Source of the DNA: Bombella mellum
GTDB taxonomy: Bacteria; Pseudomonadota; Alphaproteobacteria; Acetobacterales; Acetobacteraceae
Reading direction: 5' to 3'
Length of the DNA stretch: 64,000 bases
NCBI RefSeq assembly: GCF_014048465.1
Contig: NZ_PDLY01000005.1
Location: forward strand, 1 to 64,000
In this document: piece by piece, positions 53,365 to 62,664 of the stretch
Position numbering within the stretch: position 1 is the stretch's first letter
Layout of the letters: the number at the start of each line of letters is the position of its first letter
The notes under the pieces: generated by a model
What the model was told of the DNA's origin: nothing
The model's input: the letters and a program-made list of their open reading frames with translations, nothing else
Databases searched by the model: none
Program-made: the position numbers and the translations under genes

Positions 53365-54801
53365 TCATTTGGATGTCTTGCGGGTCGTGACCGTCTGGGC
53401 ACTCAGCCCCATTCCGTTGGGTGCGGCCCGTCCCGTGCACTGGCTGCCGGAGCAGATGATGCTGTTCAGCTGCCCCGTTCCCGTGGAGGCGGTGACGGGC
53501 TGCCCCTGCGTGAGCTGCCGCAGCGCATCGGCGACAATCTGGGCGGCGTCATTCTGCCCGGAAGCGGCCAGAATGGCCTGCATCCGCTGGCGGGGTGCAT
53601 CCAGGATGGCCGCACTGAGGAGCGGGCGGGGATAGAAACGGGGTGCCCCGGCCAGGATGACGCCCGTGCTGCCTGCCAGACGGCCCGTGCCGAACAGGTT
53701 GTTCTCGGTCAGGGTGCAGGCCACGCTCAGGCCACGCCCGTCCCGCACGACGAAGGAGGTGGAGGCGGGCAGGGGCGGCAGGCCACTGGCATCACTCTGG
53801 CCGGAGGCCATGAATATCTGGCCTTCCTGAAGGGTCTTCTGCCCCGTGCGCCGCCATGCGCTGATGGCGTTCTCGGCCCGCAGGTTCTGGCGGAAGGCCA
53901 TGGCACTGCCCAGTCCGCCATCAGCCGGTGGCGCAAGAAAGCTGAGGCGGTAGGCCCCGCTGGTGAAATGCAGGGCGGATGTCTCGCCCGGCAGGGAGCG
54001 GCGGAGATCATCCCGTGTCAGGGAAGCCCCGGCCCGGTTGGCCTGCGTGACGAACACGTCGGAGAGGGCACCGGTATAGAGGTCCCCGACCCCGACCAGC
54101 TTCAGGCGGGACAGGAAGGAGGTCAGGCGTGGCTGGGTCAGCTGGTCACCTTCACCCATCGGCACGTCGGTGCCGTTCCTGCCGAAGAGGTTTCTCATCC
54201 CCTCGTTGCAGAAAAGCGGTCCCCTGACGGCGGCGATGTCTGCGGCCAGCTGGCGGCTGACGGTGATGCCCTGCTGCCCTAGGGTGATGGCCGGGTCGAT
54301 CGTGTCACCAAGCTGGACGGAACCGTAACGGAGATTGAGCAGGAACAGCCCACGGGCCGTCATGGGCACGGCGGCGGGGCGGTCTCCGCCCGCACCCGTA
54401 CCGTCAACGGGCAGGAAGGAGAGGCTCTCGGCCGGCTGGCCGGGACGGGAGACGAGACAGGCACCCCCGCCACCCAGAGAGGCACGGGATGGCAGCGTGA
54501 CGGACAGGGCGAAGGCGGTGGCCGTGGCCGCATCGGCGGCATTGCCACCACGGGCGAGAACGTCACGGCCGATCAGGGCGGCCTGTGGCTCGTCGGCGAC
54601 GACGATGCCCGTGCCGTTCCTGACGGCAGGCGTCGTCGGTCCGAACAGGTGATGCTTGAGGCTTCTGCCACTGGAGCAGGCGACGAGGCTGGTACCCAGG
54701 AGGCTCAGGGAGGCCAGCAGGCTGAGCCTGCGTGCCCACCGGGGGGCTGGTCTGTCAGACAGGCAGGGATGATGGGGGGTCTGGCTGTCATGCTTTACCA
54801 C
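53365..54801 (-). CDS. Gamma-glutamyltransferase-like lipoprotein
   Basis: 478 residues from GTG 54801, chosen because GGAGAG sits 8 nt upstream and it gives a lipoprotein signal (LSLLGTSLVAC); the open frame runs far beyond. The body fits the gamma-glutamyltransferase family (GNAADAATATAFALSVTLPS, GGGGACLV). At the autoprocessing site the family has TTHxSVVD; here it is PASTSFVVRDGRG, so which Ser or Thr is the nucleophile is unclear. It may cleave glutathione in the periplasm or be an inactive relative. Divergent from the DsbA-like gene. Confidence 0.72.
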   Translation of the reverse strand: MVKHDSQTPHHPCLSDRPAPRWARRLSLLASLSLLGTSLVACSSGRSLKHHLFGPTTPAVRNGTGIVVADEPQAALIGRDVLARGGNAADAATATAFALSVTLPSRASLGGGGACLVSRPGQPAESLSFLPVDGTGAGGDRPAAVPMTARGLFLLNLRYGSVQLGDTIDPAITLGQQGITVSRQLAADIAAVRGPLFCNEGMRNLFGRNGTDVPMGEGDQLTQPRLTSFLSRLKLVGVGDLYTGALSDVFVTQANRAGASLTRDDLRRSLPGETSALHFTSGAYRLSFLAPPADGGLGSAMAFRQNLRAENAISAWRRTGQKTLQEGQIFMASGQSDASGLPPLPASTSFVVRDGRGLSVACTLTENNLFGTGRLAGSTGVILAGAPRFYPRPLLSAAILDAPRQRMQAILAASGQNDAAQIVADALRQLTQGQPVTASTGTGQLNSIICSGSQCTGRAAPNGMGLSAQTVTTRKTSK

Positions 54802-55135
54802 GGTGGCAGCTCTCCAGTGTTTCAGGTCGCAACTAACAAGGTCATGGGGCAGGGATGGCGGGAGCCGCAGGCAGCTCCCATGCCCAGGCATCATAGCGTT
54901 AAACTGCCGGGGAGGGGAGGGCAAGTCCGTATCTGGCGGTTTTAACCGCTCCTTCATGCTTGGGCTGTAAGCCTGAGAACAGGTTTCCGGGCCTCTCCCG
55001 GCATGACAGGGCTTCAAAAACGGGCGGGTTTGCTGTTTAACGGAGCTGGTTGCCGGGGCCGCCCTGTCAGGGCGGGGACCGGAGAATGCAGGTTGCAGAT
55101 GGGCCGTGATGATCGGCCCTGTGGAGGATACGGCC
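54802..55135. promoter_or_regulatory. Divergent intergenic region with palindromes, no gene
   Basis: No gene supported. A 14-bp perfect palindrome, GCGGTTTTAACCGC, lies at 54935-54948 near the middle and looks like an operator. A 7-bp hairpin CCGCCCT/AGGGCGG is at 55059-55075, upstream of the DsbA-like gene. Both promoters of the divergent pair should lie here. Confidence 0.45.
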
Positions 55136-55903
55136 ATGAAGAACCATGTGAAGTCATTGTCTCTGGCGTTGATGGCCGGTCTTTTCATGGCGGGGCCGCT
55201 GTCTCCCGGCGTGGGGCAGGCGGCGGATGAGGAGGTCTTTACCGCAAGGCAGCGGGCGGCGATCGTGCAGATCGTCCGTGAGGCCATGAAGAATGATCCG
55301 GGCATCCTGTCTGATGCCATCCGGTCCATGCAGCAGCAGGCCAGTTCCCAGCAGGAAGCCCATGTGAAGGCGGCCGTGCGGGCCAACTGGCAGGCCCTGT
55401 CCACGGCTCCCTCCTATGCCGTGCGGGGCAACACGCAGGGGCAGGTCACGGTCGTGGAATTTCTGGACCCGCGCTGCACCTACTGCCGCCGCATGGCCCC
55501 GGTGGTGGACCAGTTCCTTGCCAGACACCCGGATGTCCGGCTGGTGGAGAAGGTCATTCCCGTTCTGGGTGATGCCAGCCTGCTGGATGCACAGGCCATC
55601 TATGCGGCAGCCTTCCAGGGGCAGTATGACGCCATGCGCCGCCGCCTGATGGAGGAGACGGCCAGGCCCAGCCTGGAGCATCTCCGTGATGTGGCAAAGA
55701 GCCTGAAGCTGGACGTGGCCCGCTTCGAGAAGGACCTGAAGGGGCAGGCCGTCATGGGGCTGCTGACGGCCAATCTTGGTCAGGCCCAGAGCGTGGGCGT
55801 GCAGGGGACGCCGACCTTCCTGTTCGGTCAGGCTGCCGTGGCACCCGGTGCGCTGGGCATGGAGCAGATGGAGCAGTTTCTCGAGGCAGCCCGCAAGGGG
55901 TGA
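55136..55903 (+). CDS. DsbA/ScsC-like thiol-disulfide protein
   Basis: 255 residues from ATG 55136 (GGAGG about 9 nt upstream). A signal peptide (MKNHVKSLSLALMAGLFMAGPLSPGVGQA) is followed by a helical stretch (QRAAIVQIVREAMKNDPGILSDAI), then a thioredoxin fold with CTYC and the cis-Pro loop VQGTPTFLFG. The N-terminal helical part is typical of the ScsC/BdbD/DsbA-like group, some of which trimerise. It probably forms or reshuffles disulfides in the periplasm. folP follows closely. Confidence 0.87.
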   Translation: MKNHVKSLSLALMAGLFMAGPLSPGVGQAADEEVFTARQRAAIVQIVREAMKNDPGILSDAIRSMQQQASSQQEAHVKAAVRANWQALSTAPSYAVRGNTQGQVTVVEFLDPRCTYCRRMAPVVDQFLARHPDVRLVEKVIPVLGDASLLDAQAIYAAAFQGQYDAMRRRLMEETARPSLEHLRDVAKSLKLDVARFEKDLKGQAVMGLLTANLGQAQSVGVQGTPTFLFGQAAVAPGALGMEQMEQFLEAARKG

Positions 55904-55930
55904 TCCTCCCCCTGCCGGTGAAAGGCTGAG

Positions 55931-56791
55931 ATGATGACCCTTGCGGAGCAGATGGCCGCCTGGCTGGCCGCACGTCCTTCTCCTTCGTGGAGGCAGCCCC
56001 TGCTGATGGGGATTGTCAATGTCACGCCGGACTCTTTCTCAGATGGCGGAAAGTTCTTCGCCCCGGAGGCTGCCCTGAAGCAGGCCCATGCCCTTCTGGC
56101 CGAGGGAGCCGACCTGCTGGATGTCGGGGCGGAATCCACGAGGCCGGGTTTCACGCCTGTGGATGCGGAAGAGGAATGGCGGCGTCTGGAACCTGTCCTG
56201 ACGCCTCTGGCCCGGGAGGGGGCGGTCCTGTCCGTCGATACCACAAAAGCATCCGTGGCCCGGAAGGCACTGGTGGCTGGCGTGCAGATGGTCAATGACG
56301 TGTGGGGGTTGCAGGCCGATCCTGACATGGCCTCCGTCGTGGCTTCCGCCGGTGCCGTGGTGGCCGTCATGCACAACCGTGAGGTGGTCGATGCCAGCAT
56401 CGATCTCTGGGATGACTGGCGGCGTTTCTTTGACAGGTCCCTGAAGCTGGCCGACCGGGCAGGCATCGCCCGTGAGACCATCCTTCTGGACCCCGGCGTC
56501 GGGTTCGGCAAGACGGTGATGCAGAATCTCTGGGCCGTGCAGAACATGCGGCGGCTGGAGGCCTATTACGGCCTGCCCGTGCTGCTGGGCGTGTCCCGCA
56601 AATCCATGTTCGGCAGGCTGCTGGGGCGGGAAGTGCATGACCGTCTGCCAGCGACGCTGGCGGTCAATCTTTACGGGGTGACGCAGGGGGCCTGCATGGT
56701 GCGGGTGCATGACGTGCAGGCACACAGGGACATGCTGGACATGACCGCCCTGCTGGCCGTGAATGGAATGGTGAAGGGAGATGTTGGGTGA
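55931..56791 (+). CDS. folP: Dihydropteroate synthase
   Basis: 286 residues: MGIVNVTPDSFSDGGKFF, DLLDVGAESTRPG, VLSVDTTKASVA, and LLDPGVGFGKTVMQN (pterin site). It joins p-aminobenzoate to hydroxymethyl-dihydropterin pyrophosphate. Its stop overlaps the GTG start of the next gene, giving a folP-folBK-folE unit. Confidence 0.95.
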   Translation: MMTLAEQMAAWLAARPSPSWRQPLLMGIVNVTPDSFSDGGKFFAPEAALKQAHALLAEGADLLDVGAESTRPGFTPVDAEEEWRRLEPVLTPLAREGAVLSVDTTKASVARKALVAGVQMVNDVWGLQADPDMASVVASAGAVVAVMHNREVVDASIDLWDDWRRFFDRSLKLADRAGIARETILLDPGVGFGKTVMQNLWAVQNMRRLEAYYGLPVLLGVSRKSMFGRLLGREVHDRLPATLAVNLYGVTQGACMVRVHDVQAHRDMLDMTALLAVNGMVKGDVG

Positions 56792-57657
56792 TCATTCCGT
56801 CCCTGACCCATGTGCGGGTGCATGATCTCTGCCTGTTCGGGCATCATGGCGTGCATGAGGAAGAAAACCGTCTCGGCCAGCGTTTCTATGTGTCGCTGGA
56901 GGTTCGGGCTGACCTGTCGGCAGCGATCGCCGGGGATGATTATACGCAGGCCGTCTGTTACGGGCAGCTCTGCCAGAGTGCCGAGCGGGTCTTTCAGGCT
57001 GGTCCCTGCCGGCTGATCGAAACTCTGGCCGGGCGGATAGGCACTGCCGTGCTGGCAGACTGTCCCGCCGTGCAGGATGTGTCCGTCACGGTGCGCAAGC
57101 CTTCAGCCCCCGTGCCTCATGCGGTGGAGGATGTGTCCGTCACGGTGACGCAGCAGCGGGAATATCGGGTCGGTTTTTCGCTCGGGGCCAATCTGGGCGA
57201 GCGGGAGGCCGTGCTGCGGGCTGCCGTGGAGGCTCTGGGCCATCAGCCGGGGCTGGAGATCGAGGCCGTTTCCTCTTTTTACGACAGTGCTCCGTGGGGT
57301 GTGGAAGATCAGCCTCCCTTCGTGAACATCGCCGCCCTGGGGCGGACGGTCCTGCCCCCGCAGGCCGTTCTGGGGCTGTGCAAGGAGATCGAGCGGTCGC
57401 TGGGCCGTGTGCCCGGGCGACGCTGGGGGGAGCGGGCGGTGGATGTGGACCTGCTTTTTCATGGGGACGGCACCGTGTGCCATCCTCTTCTGACGCTCCC
57501 TCATCGTCATCTTTTTGACCGTGTCTTCGTGCTGGAACCCCTTGCCGAGCTGGAGCCGGAGCTTGAGATCGCTGGACGTTCCGTGAAGGAAGCGTTAGCA
57601 GGGTTGGATCGTATAGCTGGGGATGTCACACGGCGCAGGCCGGGGCAGGGTGGATGA
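56788..57657 (+). CDS. folBK: Bifunctional dihydroneopterin aldolase / HPPK (FolB-FolK fusion)
   Basis: 289 residues. Residues about 5-125 are a FolB aldolase (VHDLCLFGHHGVHEEENRLGQRFYV, and the glutamate-containing YTQAVCYGQLCQ). From about 128 on is FolK (FSLGANLGEREAVLRAA, SSFYDSAPWGVEDQPPFVNI, RRWGERAVDVDLLFHG, PHRHLFDRVFVLEPL). It turns dihydroneopterin into 6-hydroxymethyl-dihydropterin pyrophosphate, the substrate of FolP. Fusions of this pair are known in several bacteria. GTG start overlaps the folP stop (GTGA). Confidence 0.93.
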   Translation: MIIPSLTHVRVHDLCLFGHHGVHEEENRLGQRFYVSLEVRADLSAAIAGDDYTQAVCYGQLCQSAERVFQAGPCRLIETLAGRIGTAVLADCPAVQDVSVTVRKPSAPVPHAVEDVSVTVTQQREYRVGFSLGANLGEREAVLRAAVEALGHQPGLEIEAVSSFYDSAPWGVEDQPPFVNIAALGRTVLPPQAVLGLCKEIERSLGRVPGRRWGERAVDVDLLFHGDGTVCHPLLTLPHRHLFDRVFVLEPLAELEPELEIAGRSVKEALAGLDRIAGDVTRRRPGQGG

Positions 57658-57674
57658 ACTTTGGGGGATGCTGA

Positions 57675-58316
57675 ATGTCAGCCAATGAAACAGGGATTCC
57701 GGGGAAACAGGCCCCGACACCGGAGGGTGCCGCCGGAGCGATCACCCGGCCGGAGGACGCCATCAGCCGCATTGCCGGAGGCGTGCGGGAGCTTCTGCTG
57801 GCCATAGGGGAAGACCCCTCCCGTGAAGGGCTGCGGGATACGCCGGACCGTGTGGCCAAGATGTATCTGGAGATTTTCTCTGGCCTGTATGAGGACCCGC
57901 GGGACCACCTGAAAAAGCAGTTCAGTGCCGACCAGCATGGCGGCATGGTGCTGGTGAAGGACATACGCTTCCAGTCCACCTGCGAGCATCATCTCCTGCC
58001 GGTTCTGGGGCGTGCCCATGTGGCCTATCTGCCGGAAGGTGGCCGCCTGACGGGGCTGAGCAAGCTGGCCCGTGTCGTGGAGGGCTATGCCCGCCGCCCG
58101 CAGCTTCAGGAACGTCTGACGGACCAGATCGTGCAGGCGATGGTGGAGGTGCTGAAGCCGAAAGCCGTTCTGGTCGTGGTGGAGGCCGAGCACATGTGCA
58201 TGAGCCTGCGGGGCGTCCGCAGCCCCGGTGCCACGACCGTGACGACAGGCTTTTATGGTCTTTGGGCCGATGATGCTCAGGCCCGGCAGGAAGTCATGGC
58301 CCTGATGAGGGACTGA
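57675..58316 (+). CDS. folE: GTP cyclohydrolase I
   Basis: 213 residues. Zn and active-site motifs: [62 protein letters not shown]. It makes 7,8-dihydroneopterin triphosphate, needed by both the folate genes upstream and QueD just across the intergenic gap. Confidence 0.95.
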   Translation: MSANETGIPGKQAPTPEGAAGAITRPEDAISRIAGGVRELLLAIGEDPSREGLRDTPDRVAKMYLEIFSGLYEDPRDHLKKQFSADQHGGMVLVKDIRFQSTCEHHLLPVLGRAHVAYLPEGGRLTGLSKLARVVEGYARRPQLQERLTDQIVQAMVEVLKPKAVLVVVEAEHMCMSLRGVRSPGATTVTTGFYGLWADDAQARQEVMALMRD

Positions 58317-58336
58317 GGCCGCTTTGTGAGGTGGTG

Positions 58337-58891
58337 TCAGTCCCGTGTGGTGTCGTCGGCCCGGTGCCACCAGCATCGGTCTGCCGGGCGGTCCACCAGC
58401 GGGAGATAGAGGGACGGATCGCCATGCAGGCGCACCGTGTTGGTGGGCGTCTCCTTGATCTCGAGCGAGGCGGGGGACAGCAGCCCGCCCTGGGCGGTCA
58501 GGAACGCCTGAAGTTTGCTCATCAGCAGGGCGGCGAGCAGTTCCGTTGTCGGGTCGCCGGGCGTGATGACAAGGCGGTCCAGCCGCTGGGGTTCATGCTC
58601 GGCAAACCAGCCCAGAAGCGGGTCGGACTCGGAGAGCTGGAAACTGTGGTCCATCCGCTCGTCAATGAAACGGTGCCAGCGGCCCTTGGCCTCGGCAAAG
58701 GGCAGCAGCATGTTGCCGTGCCCATCCAGCCGCCGGTCCTGCGGAGCGTTGGGGCCGGGCACCAGCGTGACGGTGACATATTCGTTATGCCCGTGCGGGA
58801 TGGCACAACGCTCGCTGCTGCCCGAGATGAGCCGGTGCCCCATGCAGAAACGCCGTGTGAAAACCAGTTCTGTCCGGGTGATGTCGCTCAT
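58337..58891 (-). CDS. queD: 6-carboxytetrahydropterin synthase QueD
   Basis: 184 residues. The three Zn histidines are in FCMGHRL and PHGHNEY; the catalytic Cys is likely ERCAIP. It is longer than the compact 120-residue QueD, as in several alphaproteobacteria. It converts dihydroneopterin triphosphate to 6-carboxytetrahydropterin for queuosine. The start overlaps the queC stop. Confidence 0.9.
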   Translation of the reverse strand: MSDITRTELVFTRRFCMGHRLISGSSERCAIPHGHNEYVTVTLVPGPNAPQDRRLDGHGNMLLPFAEAKGRWHRFIDERMDHSFQLSESDPLLGWFAEHEPQRLDRLVITPGDPTTELLAALLMSKLQAFLTAQGGLLSPASLEIKETPTNTVRLHGDPSLYLPLVDRPADRCWWHRADDTTRD

Positions 58892-59628
58892 GCCCCCTCC
58901 TGATACTGCCGCCACCCTTCGGCACGCAGGGCACAGGCGGGGCAGTCTCCGCAGCCGAATCCCCATGCATGCTCATGGGTACGGTCTCCCTTATAGCAGG
59001 AATGGCTCTCATGGCGGATGGTTTCTGTCAGGTCAGCTCCGCCCAGATCGTGGCAGAGCTGCCATGTCTGTGCCTTGTTGATCCACATGAGCGGCGTGTG
59101 GAGGACGAAACGCTGCTCCATGCCCAGATTGAGGGCAACCTGAAGGGCCTTGATGGTGTCATCCCGGCAGTCGGGATAGCCGGAATAGTCCGTCTCGCAC
59201 ACGCCGGTGATGATGTGGCGTATGCTGCGGCGGAAGGCGAGGGCAGCGGCGAAGGTCAGGAAGATCAGGTTCCGGCCCGGAACGAAGGTGTTGGGCAGCC
59301 CGTTCTCCCCCATGCTGATCTCGGCATCCCGTGTCAGGGCGGTGTCGGAGAGGGCACCAAGGCTGGCAAGGTCGATCGTGTGGTCCTCTCCCAGCTTTTC
59401 TGCCCATGCGGGATTCCGGGCACTGATGCCCTGCCGCAGGGTGGTGCGGCACTCCAGTTCCACGGCGTGACGCTGCCCGTAGGCGAAGCCGACCGTCTCC
59501 ACATGATCGAAATGATGCAGGGCCCAGGCCAGACAGGTGGCGGAATCCTGCCCGCCGGAGAAGAGGACGAGCGCACGGCGGTTCCGGGCGGCCTGATGGC
59601 TGGCGAAGGGGGAGGCGGGTGTCGTCAT
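58888..59628 (-). CDS. queC: 7-cyano-7-deazaguanine synthase QueC
   Basis: 246 residues from ATG 59628. The PP-loop [40 protein letters not shown] and the Zn-Cys cluster [15 protein letters not shown] are all present. It makes preQ0 from 7-carboxy-7-deazaguanine. ATGA overlaps tie it to queE before and queD after. Confidence 0.95.
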   Translation of the reverse strand: MTTPASPFASHQAARNRRALVLFSGGQDSATCLAWALHHFDHVETVGFAYGQRHAVELECRTTLRQGISARNPAWAEKLGEDHTIDLASLGALSDTALTRDAEISMGENGLPNTFVPGRNLIFLTFAAALAFRRSIRHIITGVCETDYSGYPDCRDDTIKALQVALNLGMEQRFVLHTPLMWINKAQTWQLCHDLGGADLTETIRHESHSCYKGDRTHEHAWGFGCGDCPACALRAEGWRQYQEGA

Positions 59629-60269
59629 CAGGGGATTCCGATCAGTTTGTGGGTTTGCAGGCTCAGCCGCCATTGCGGGTGGGTCTGGCAGTAGCGCACG
59701 GCCTTTTCCGTATTGGCAGGGCGGTCCGGTCCATCCATGGGCTGTAGCCAGAAATGCTGGAAGTCGCACGCCGCAAACTGTTCCGGCGTCAGGGTGTCCT
59801 GTGGATAGACGAGCTTCAGCTCATGGCCATGCGTCTGTTTCAGCGGCTGGCCGGGTTTGGGGCTGACGCAGACCCAGTCGATTCCTTCAGGAGCGGAAAG
59901 ACTGCCATTGGTTTCCACGGCGATGGTGAAACCACGGGCCTTCGTGGCGGCGATCAGGGCTGCATCAAGCTGGAGTAGGGGCTCCCCACCGGTGAAGACG
60001 ACATAACGCCGGGTCCTGTCCGCAGTATGGGCCTGCCAGCAGTCATCCAGCGCAGCGGCTAGAGCTTCGGCCGTGGCAAAGCGGCCTCCGCCGGGGCCGT
60101 CCGTCCCGAGGAAGTCCGTGTCGCAGAAGGTGCACTGGGCCTTGTGGCGGTCCTCTTCCCGGCCGGACCAGAGATTGCAGCCGGTGAATCGGCAGAATAT
60201 GGCCGCACGCCCGGAATGGGCACCCTCACCCTGCAATGTGGCGAATAGTTCCTTGACGATATAAGGCAT
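59628..60269 (-). CDS. queE: 7-carboxy-7-deazaguanine synthase QueE
   Basis: 213 residues from ATG 60269. The radical-SAM cysteines show as [23 protein letters not shown], the C-x14-C-x2-C variant of QueE, and [11 protein letters not shown] is the SAM loop. It turns 6-carboxytetrahydropterin into CDG. First gene of the leftward queE-queC-queD operon. Confidence 0.94.
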   Translation of the reverse strand: MPYIVKELFATLQGEGAHSGRAAIFCRFTGCNLWSGREEDRHKAQCTFCDTDFLGTDGPGGGRFATAEALAAALDDCWQAHTADRTRRYVVFTGGEPLLQLDAALIAATKARGFTIAVETNGSLSAPEGIDWVCVSPKPGQPLKQTHGHELKLVYPQDTLTPEQFAACDFQHFWLQPMDGPDRPANTEKAVRYCQTHPQWRLSLQTHKLIGIP

Positions 60270-60384
60270 GGGCAGAGATGTCGGGCAGCTGCGTTCAGGA
60301 TGCAAGGATTTTCTTGCCCGAAGGAGCCGAAACGATTTTTCCGCAGCAGAAGGCGGCTTGTGATGTCGGGAGGGAGAAGGGAAT

Positions 60385-60412
60385 AAAAAAACGCCACCCT
60401 TCTGGAAAGGAG

Positions 60413-60417
<5 letters not shown>
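60385..60417 (-). terminator. Terminator after tRNA-Asp
   Basis: On the minus strand CGCCACTCCTT pairs with AGAAGGGTGGCG around a short loop (imperfect), then a run of seven T. Its 5' arm overlaps the CCA end of the tRNA. Confidence 0.75.
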
Positions 60418-60489
<72 letters not shown>

Positions 60490-60610
60490 AGTCTTCAGCT
60501 TTTCTGGAAAAGCATCGTTCCCTTGGGATGGCGTTTATCTAGCGGGATACGGTTTTGTTGGCAATAGAGAAATATCACTTTTTTACGTTTTTCTTCATGG
60601 AGGCCACCCT

Positions 60611-61561
60611 TCAGGGCTTCTGTATGAAAACGGCTCCCTCCGGCCCTGCCGAGAGCCAGAGCTGGTGATGGATCAGCCAGTCGGCCCCGAGGAGCATGTC
60701 GGCCTGTTCATGCAGGGAGGTGACGGTGAGGACCGGGTGAAGCTGGGTCTGCCCGCCAAGGGTGAGACGGCCGAAGCGGTGCCAGTGATAGCGGTGTTCC
60801 CTGTCGCCGATGCCTGCGCTGGTTCCGCCCGGGTCCCGGTCCAGCTCCTCCTTCGTGATGCCGAGCCTGTGAACGAAATCCCGGCTGATGATGTGGGAGC
60901 GGGCACCGCTGTCGATCAGTGCAAGGCCTTTCTGGCCATCCAGCGTGAAGGGGATGAAGAACCGGTTGCGGATGCGCCGGGCGGCAAGCTGCTGACCCGG
61001 CGTGGGCCAGAAGGGCGGCTGGCGGCAGAGGATGGACCCGGCATGGATGTCCCACAGGCTGAGCCGGTGATGGGGCAGGTCGAGGTCCAGATCATAATGG
61101 CCGAGCAGGTCCATGCCGATCAGCCCCAGGACGGGGGGCTGCATGGAGGGGAATCCCGGCAGGTCCCCCATGGGCAGGACAGGGTGGTGATAGGTGAGCT
61201 GCCCGAGCGTGATGGCCGCCAGCTGGATGGTCGGCACGACATGCCCTCGCCCGTCCGGCCCGGAGATGATGGTGGCGTCTTCCTCATTGGGGGTGAGGTG
61301 CAGTCGGCCAAGGGCGTCCGGTGTCAGCAGGCTGCCCTCGGACCCCGTGTCCACGATCATGGAGAGGGAGCGGCCATGAATCTGTGCCACGGTCGTCAGG
61401 TAATAGCCCGTTTCCTTGAGGGGCAGCGTGGTGATGTGGGTCTGGCGGCAGGCCTGTCCGGGGCTGGAGGCCAGAGCCGCAGGAGACGCCATGAAGGAAC
61501 TGCCGACCGCCAGAATGAGACTGGCGAGGAAAGGGAGGAAACGGGAAGCGTGCGTCGTCAT
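60611..61561 (-). CDS. Retropepsin-like aspartic protease, exported
   Basis: 316 residues from ATG 61561, with an N-terminal signal segment (ending MASPAALASSP). Two retropepsin-type active-site motifs occur, SMIVDTGSEGSLLTPD and LALIDSGARSHIISRD, so both halves of an aspartic protease are in one chain, as in eukaryotic pepsins. Likely a periplasmic protease; substrate unknown. The frame opens much further upstream but into xerC. Confidence 0.78.
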   Translation of the reverse strand: MTTHASRFLPFLASLILAVGSSFMASPAALASSPGQACRQTHITTLPLKETGYYLTTVAQIHGRSLSMIVDTGSEGSLLTPDALGRLHLTPNEEDATIISGPDGRGHVVPTIQLAAITLGQLTYHHPVLPMGDLPGFPSMQPPVLGLIGMDLLGHYDLDLDLPHHRLSLWDIHAGSILCRQPPFWPTPGQQLAARRIRNRFFIPFTLDGQKGLALIDSGARSHIISRDFVHRLGITKEELDRDPGGTSAGIGDREHRYHWHRFGRLTLGGQTQLHPVLTVTSLHEQADMLLGADWLIHHQLWLSAGPEGAVFIQKP

Positions 61562-61625
61562 GGGATGATGGGTCTGTCCGAAGAGGCCGGAAATGAAAAG
61601 GTCTGTCTGGTTCAGGAGGGGGCTG

Positions 61626-62630
61626 TCATCGGTCGGCCCGGGGATGGGCCTTCTGCCAGACCTCCATGAGGTGATGCTCGTCTGCCAGCGTGTATATCTG
61701 CGTGCTGGACAGGCTGGCATGGCCCAGAAGCTCCTGGATCGTCCGCAGGTCCGCCCCGTTCTGGAGCAGATGGGAGGCGAAGGCATGACGCAGGGCATGA
61801 GGGGTGGCGGAATCGGGCAGCCCTTCGGACATGCGCCACTGCCGCATGGCCCGCTGGGCCACGCCCGGGTTGAGACGTCCGCCCCGTACGCCGCAGAAGA
61901 GGGGGGCACCGGCATGGGGGGCCGGATGGACGGCCAGCCAGCGTTCCAGAGCCTGCCGGACCTGAGGCAGGACGGGGACGGCCCGTTCTTTCCCGCCCTT
62001 GCCCGTGACGAACAGGATGTCGTCACTGATCCGCTCTATGTCACCGACATTCAGGGCCAGCCCTTCGCTGATGCGTAGCCCGGCCCCATACAGCAGAGTG
62101 AACAGGGCGGCATCCCGCAGGGCGAAACCGTTGTTTATGGTCTGGTCGGCGATGCCATCCGGGGCCATCCGGGCGGCCTCCGGTGTCAGGGGGCGTGGGA
62201 GGCGGGTTTTCATCCGGGGATTGCGGAGAAGGGCCAGGGCTGGATTGGTGATGCGGTGTTCTTTTTCCAGATAGCGGTAAAAGGCCCGCAGGGCGGAGAT
62301 GCGGCGGGCACGGCTGCGGGCGTGGCCGTCCTGCGTGTGGCGGCTCCCGGGGTGGAGGCGTGCGGCCTTCTCGGCCCGGTTTGTCTCATGGGCCAGCCAT
62401 GAGCGGAAATCGGCCAGCTTCAGGTCGCCCAGTGCCTCCAGAGGAAGGTCCCCGCCGAAATGGCGGCTGAAGAAACCGAGGGCCAAGGAGACATCGTGCA
62501 GGTAGGCTGTCCGTGTGGCCTTGCTGGCCCGTTTCTCGTAGGTCAGCCAGTCCTGCCAGGCCGTGAGGGCCTCATGGGCGGCGTGCACCGTCATGGACCT
62601 GCTGGGGGGGCTTCCGGATGGAAGGCTCAT
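61626..62630 (-). CDS. xerC: Tyrosine recombinase XerC
   Basis: 334 residues. The catalytic set is GLRISEGL (Arg), GKGGKER (Lys), HALRHAFASH (His, Arg), LGHASLSSTQIY (His, Tyr). It resolves chromosome dimers with XerD at dif. Start at 62630 has GGGA 8 nt upstream. It is divergent from priA. Confidence 0.93.
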   Translation of the reverse strand: MSLPSGSPPSRSMTVHAAHEALTAWQDWLTYEKRASKATRTAYLHDVSLALGFFSRHFGGDLPLEALGDLKLADFRSWLAHETNRAEKAARLHPGSRHTQDGHARSRARRISALRAFYRYLEKEHRITNPALALLRNPRMKTRLPRPLTPEAARMAPDGIADQTINNGFALRDAALFTLLYGAGLRISEGLALNVGDIERISDDILFVTGKGGKERAVPVLPQVRQALERWLAVHPAPHAGAPLFCGVRGGRLNPGVAQRAMRQWRMSEGLPDSATPHALRHAFASHLLQNGADLRTIQELLGHASLSSTQIYTLADEHHLMEVWQKAHPRADR

Positions 62631-62664
62631 GGTATTTCCCTGCCGGAGAGGTTAGGATGAAGAC

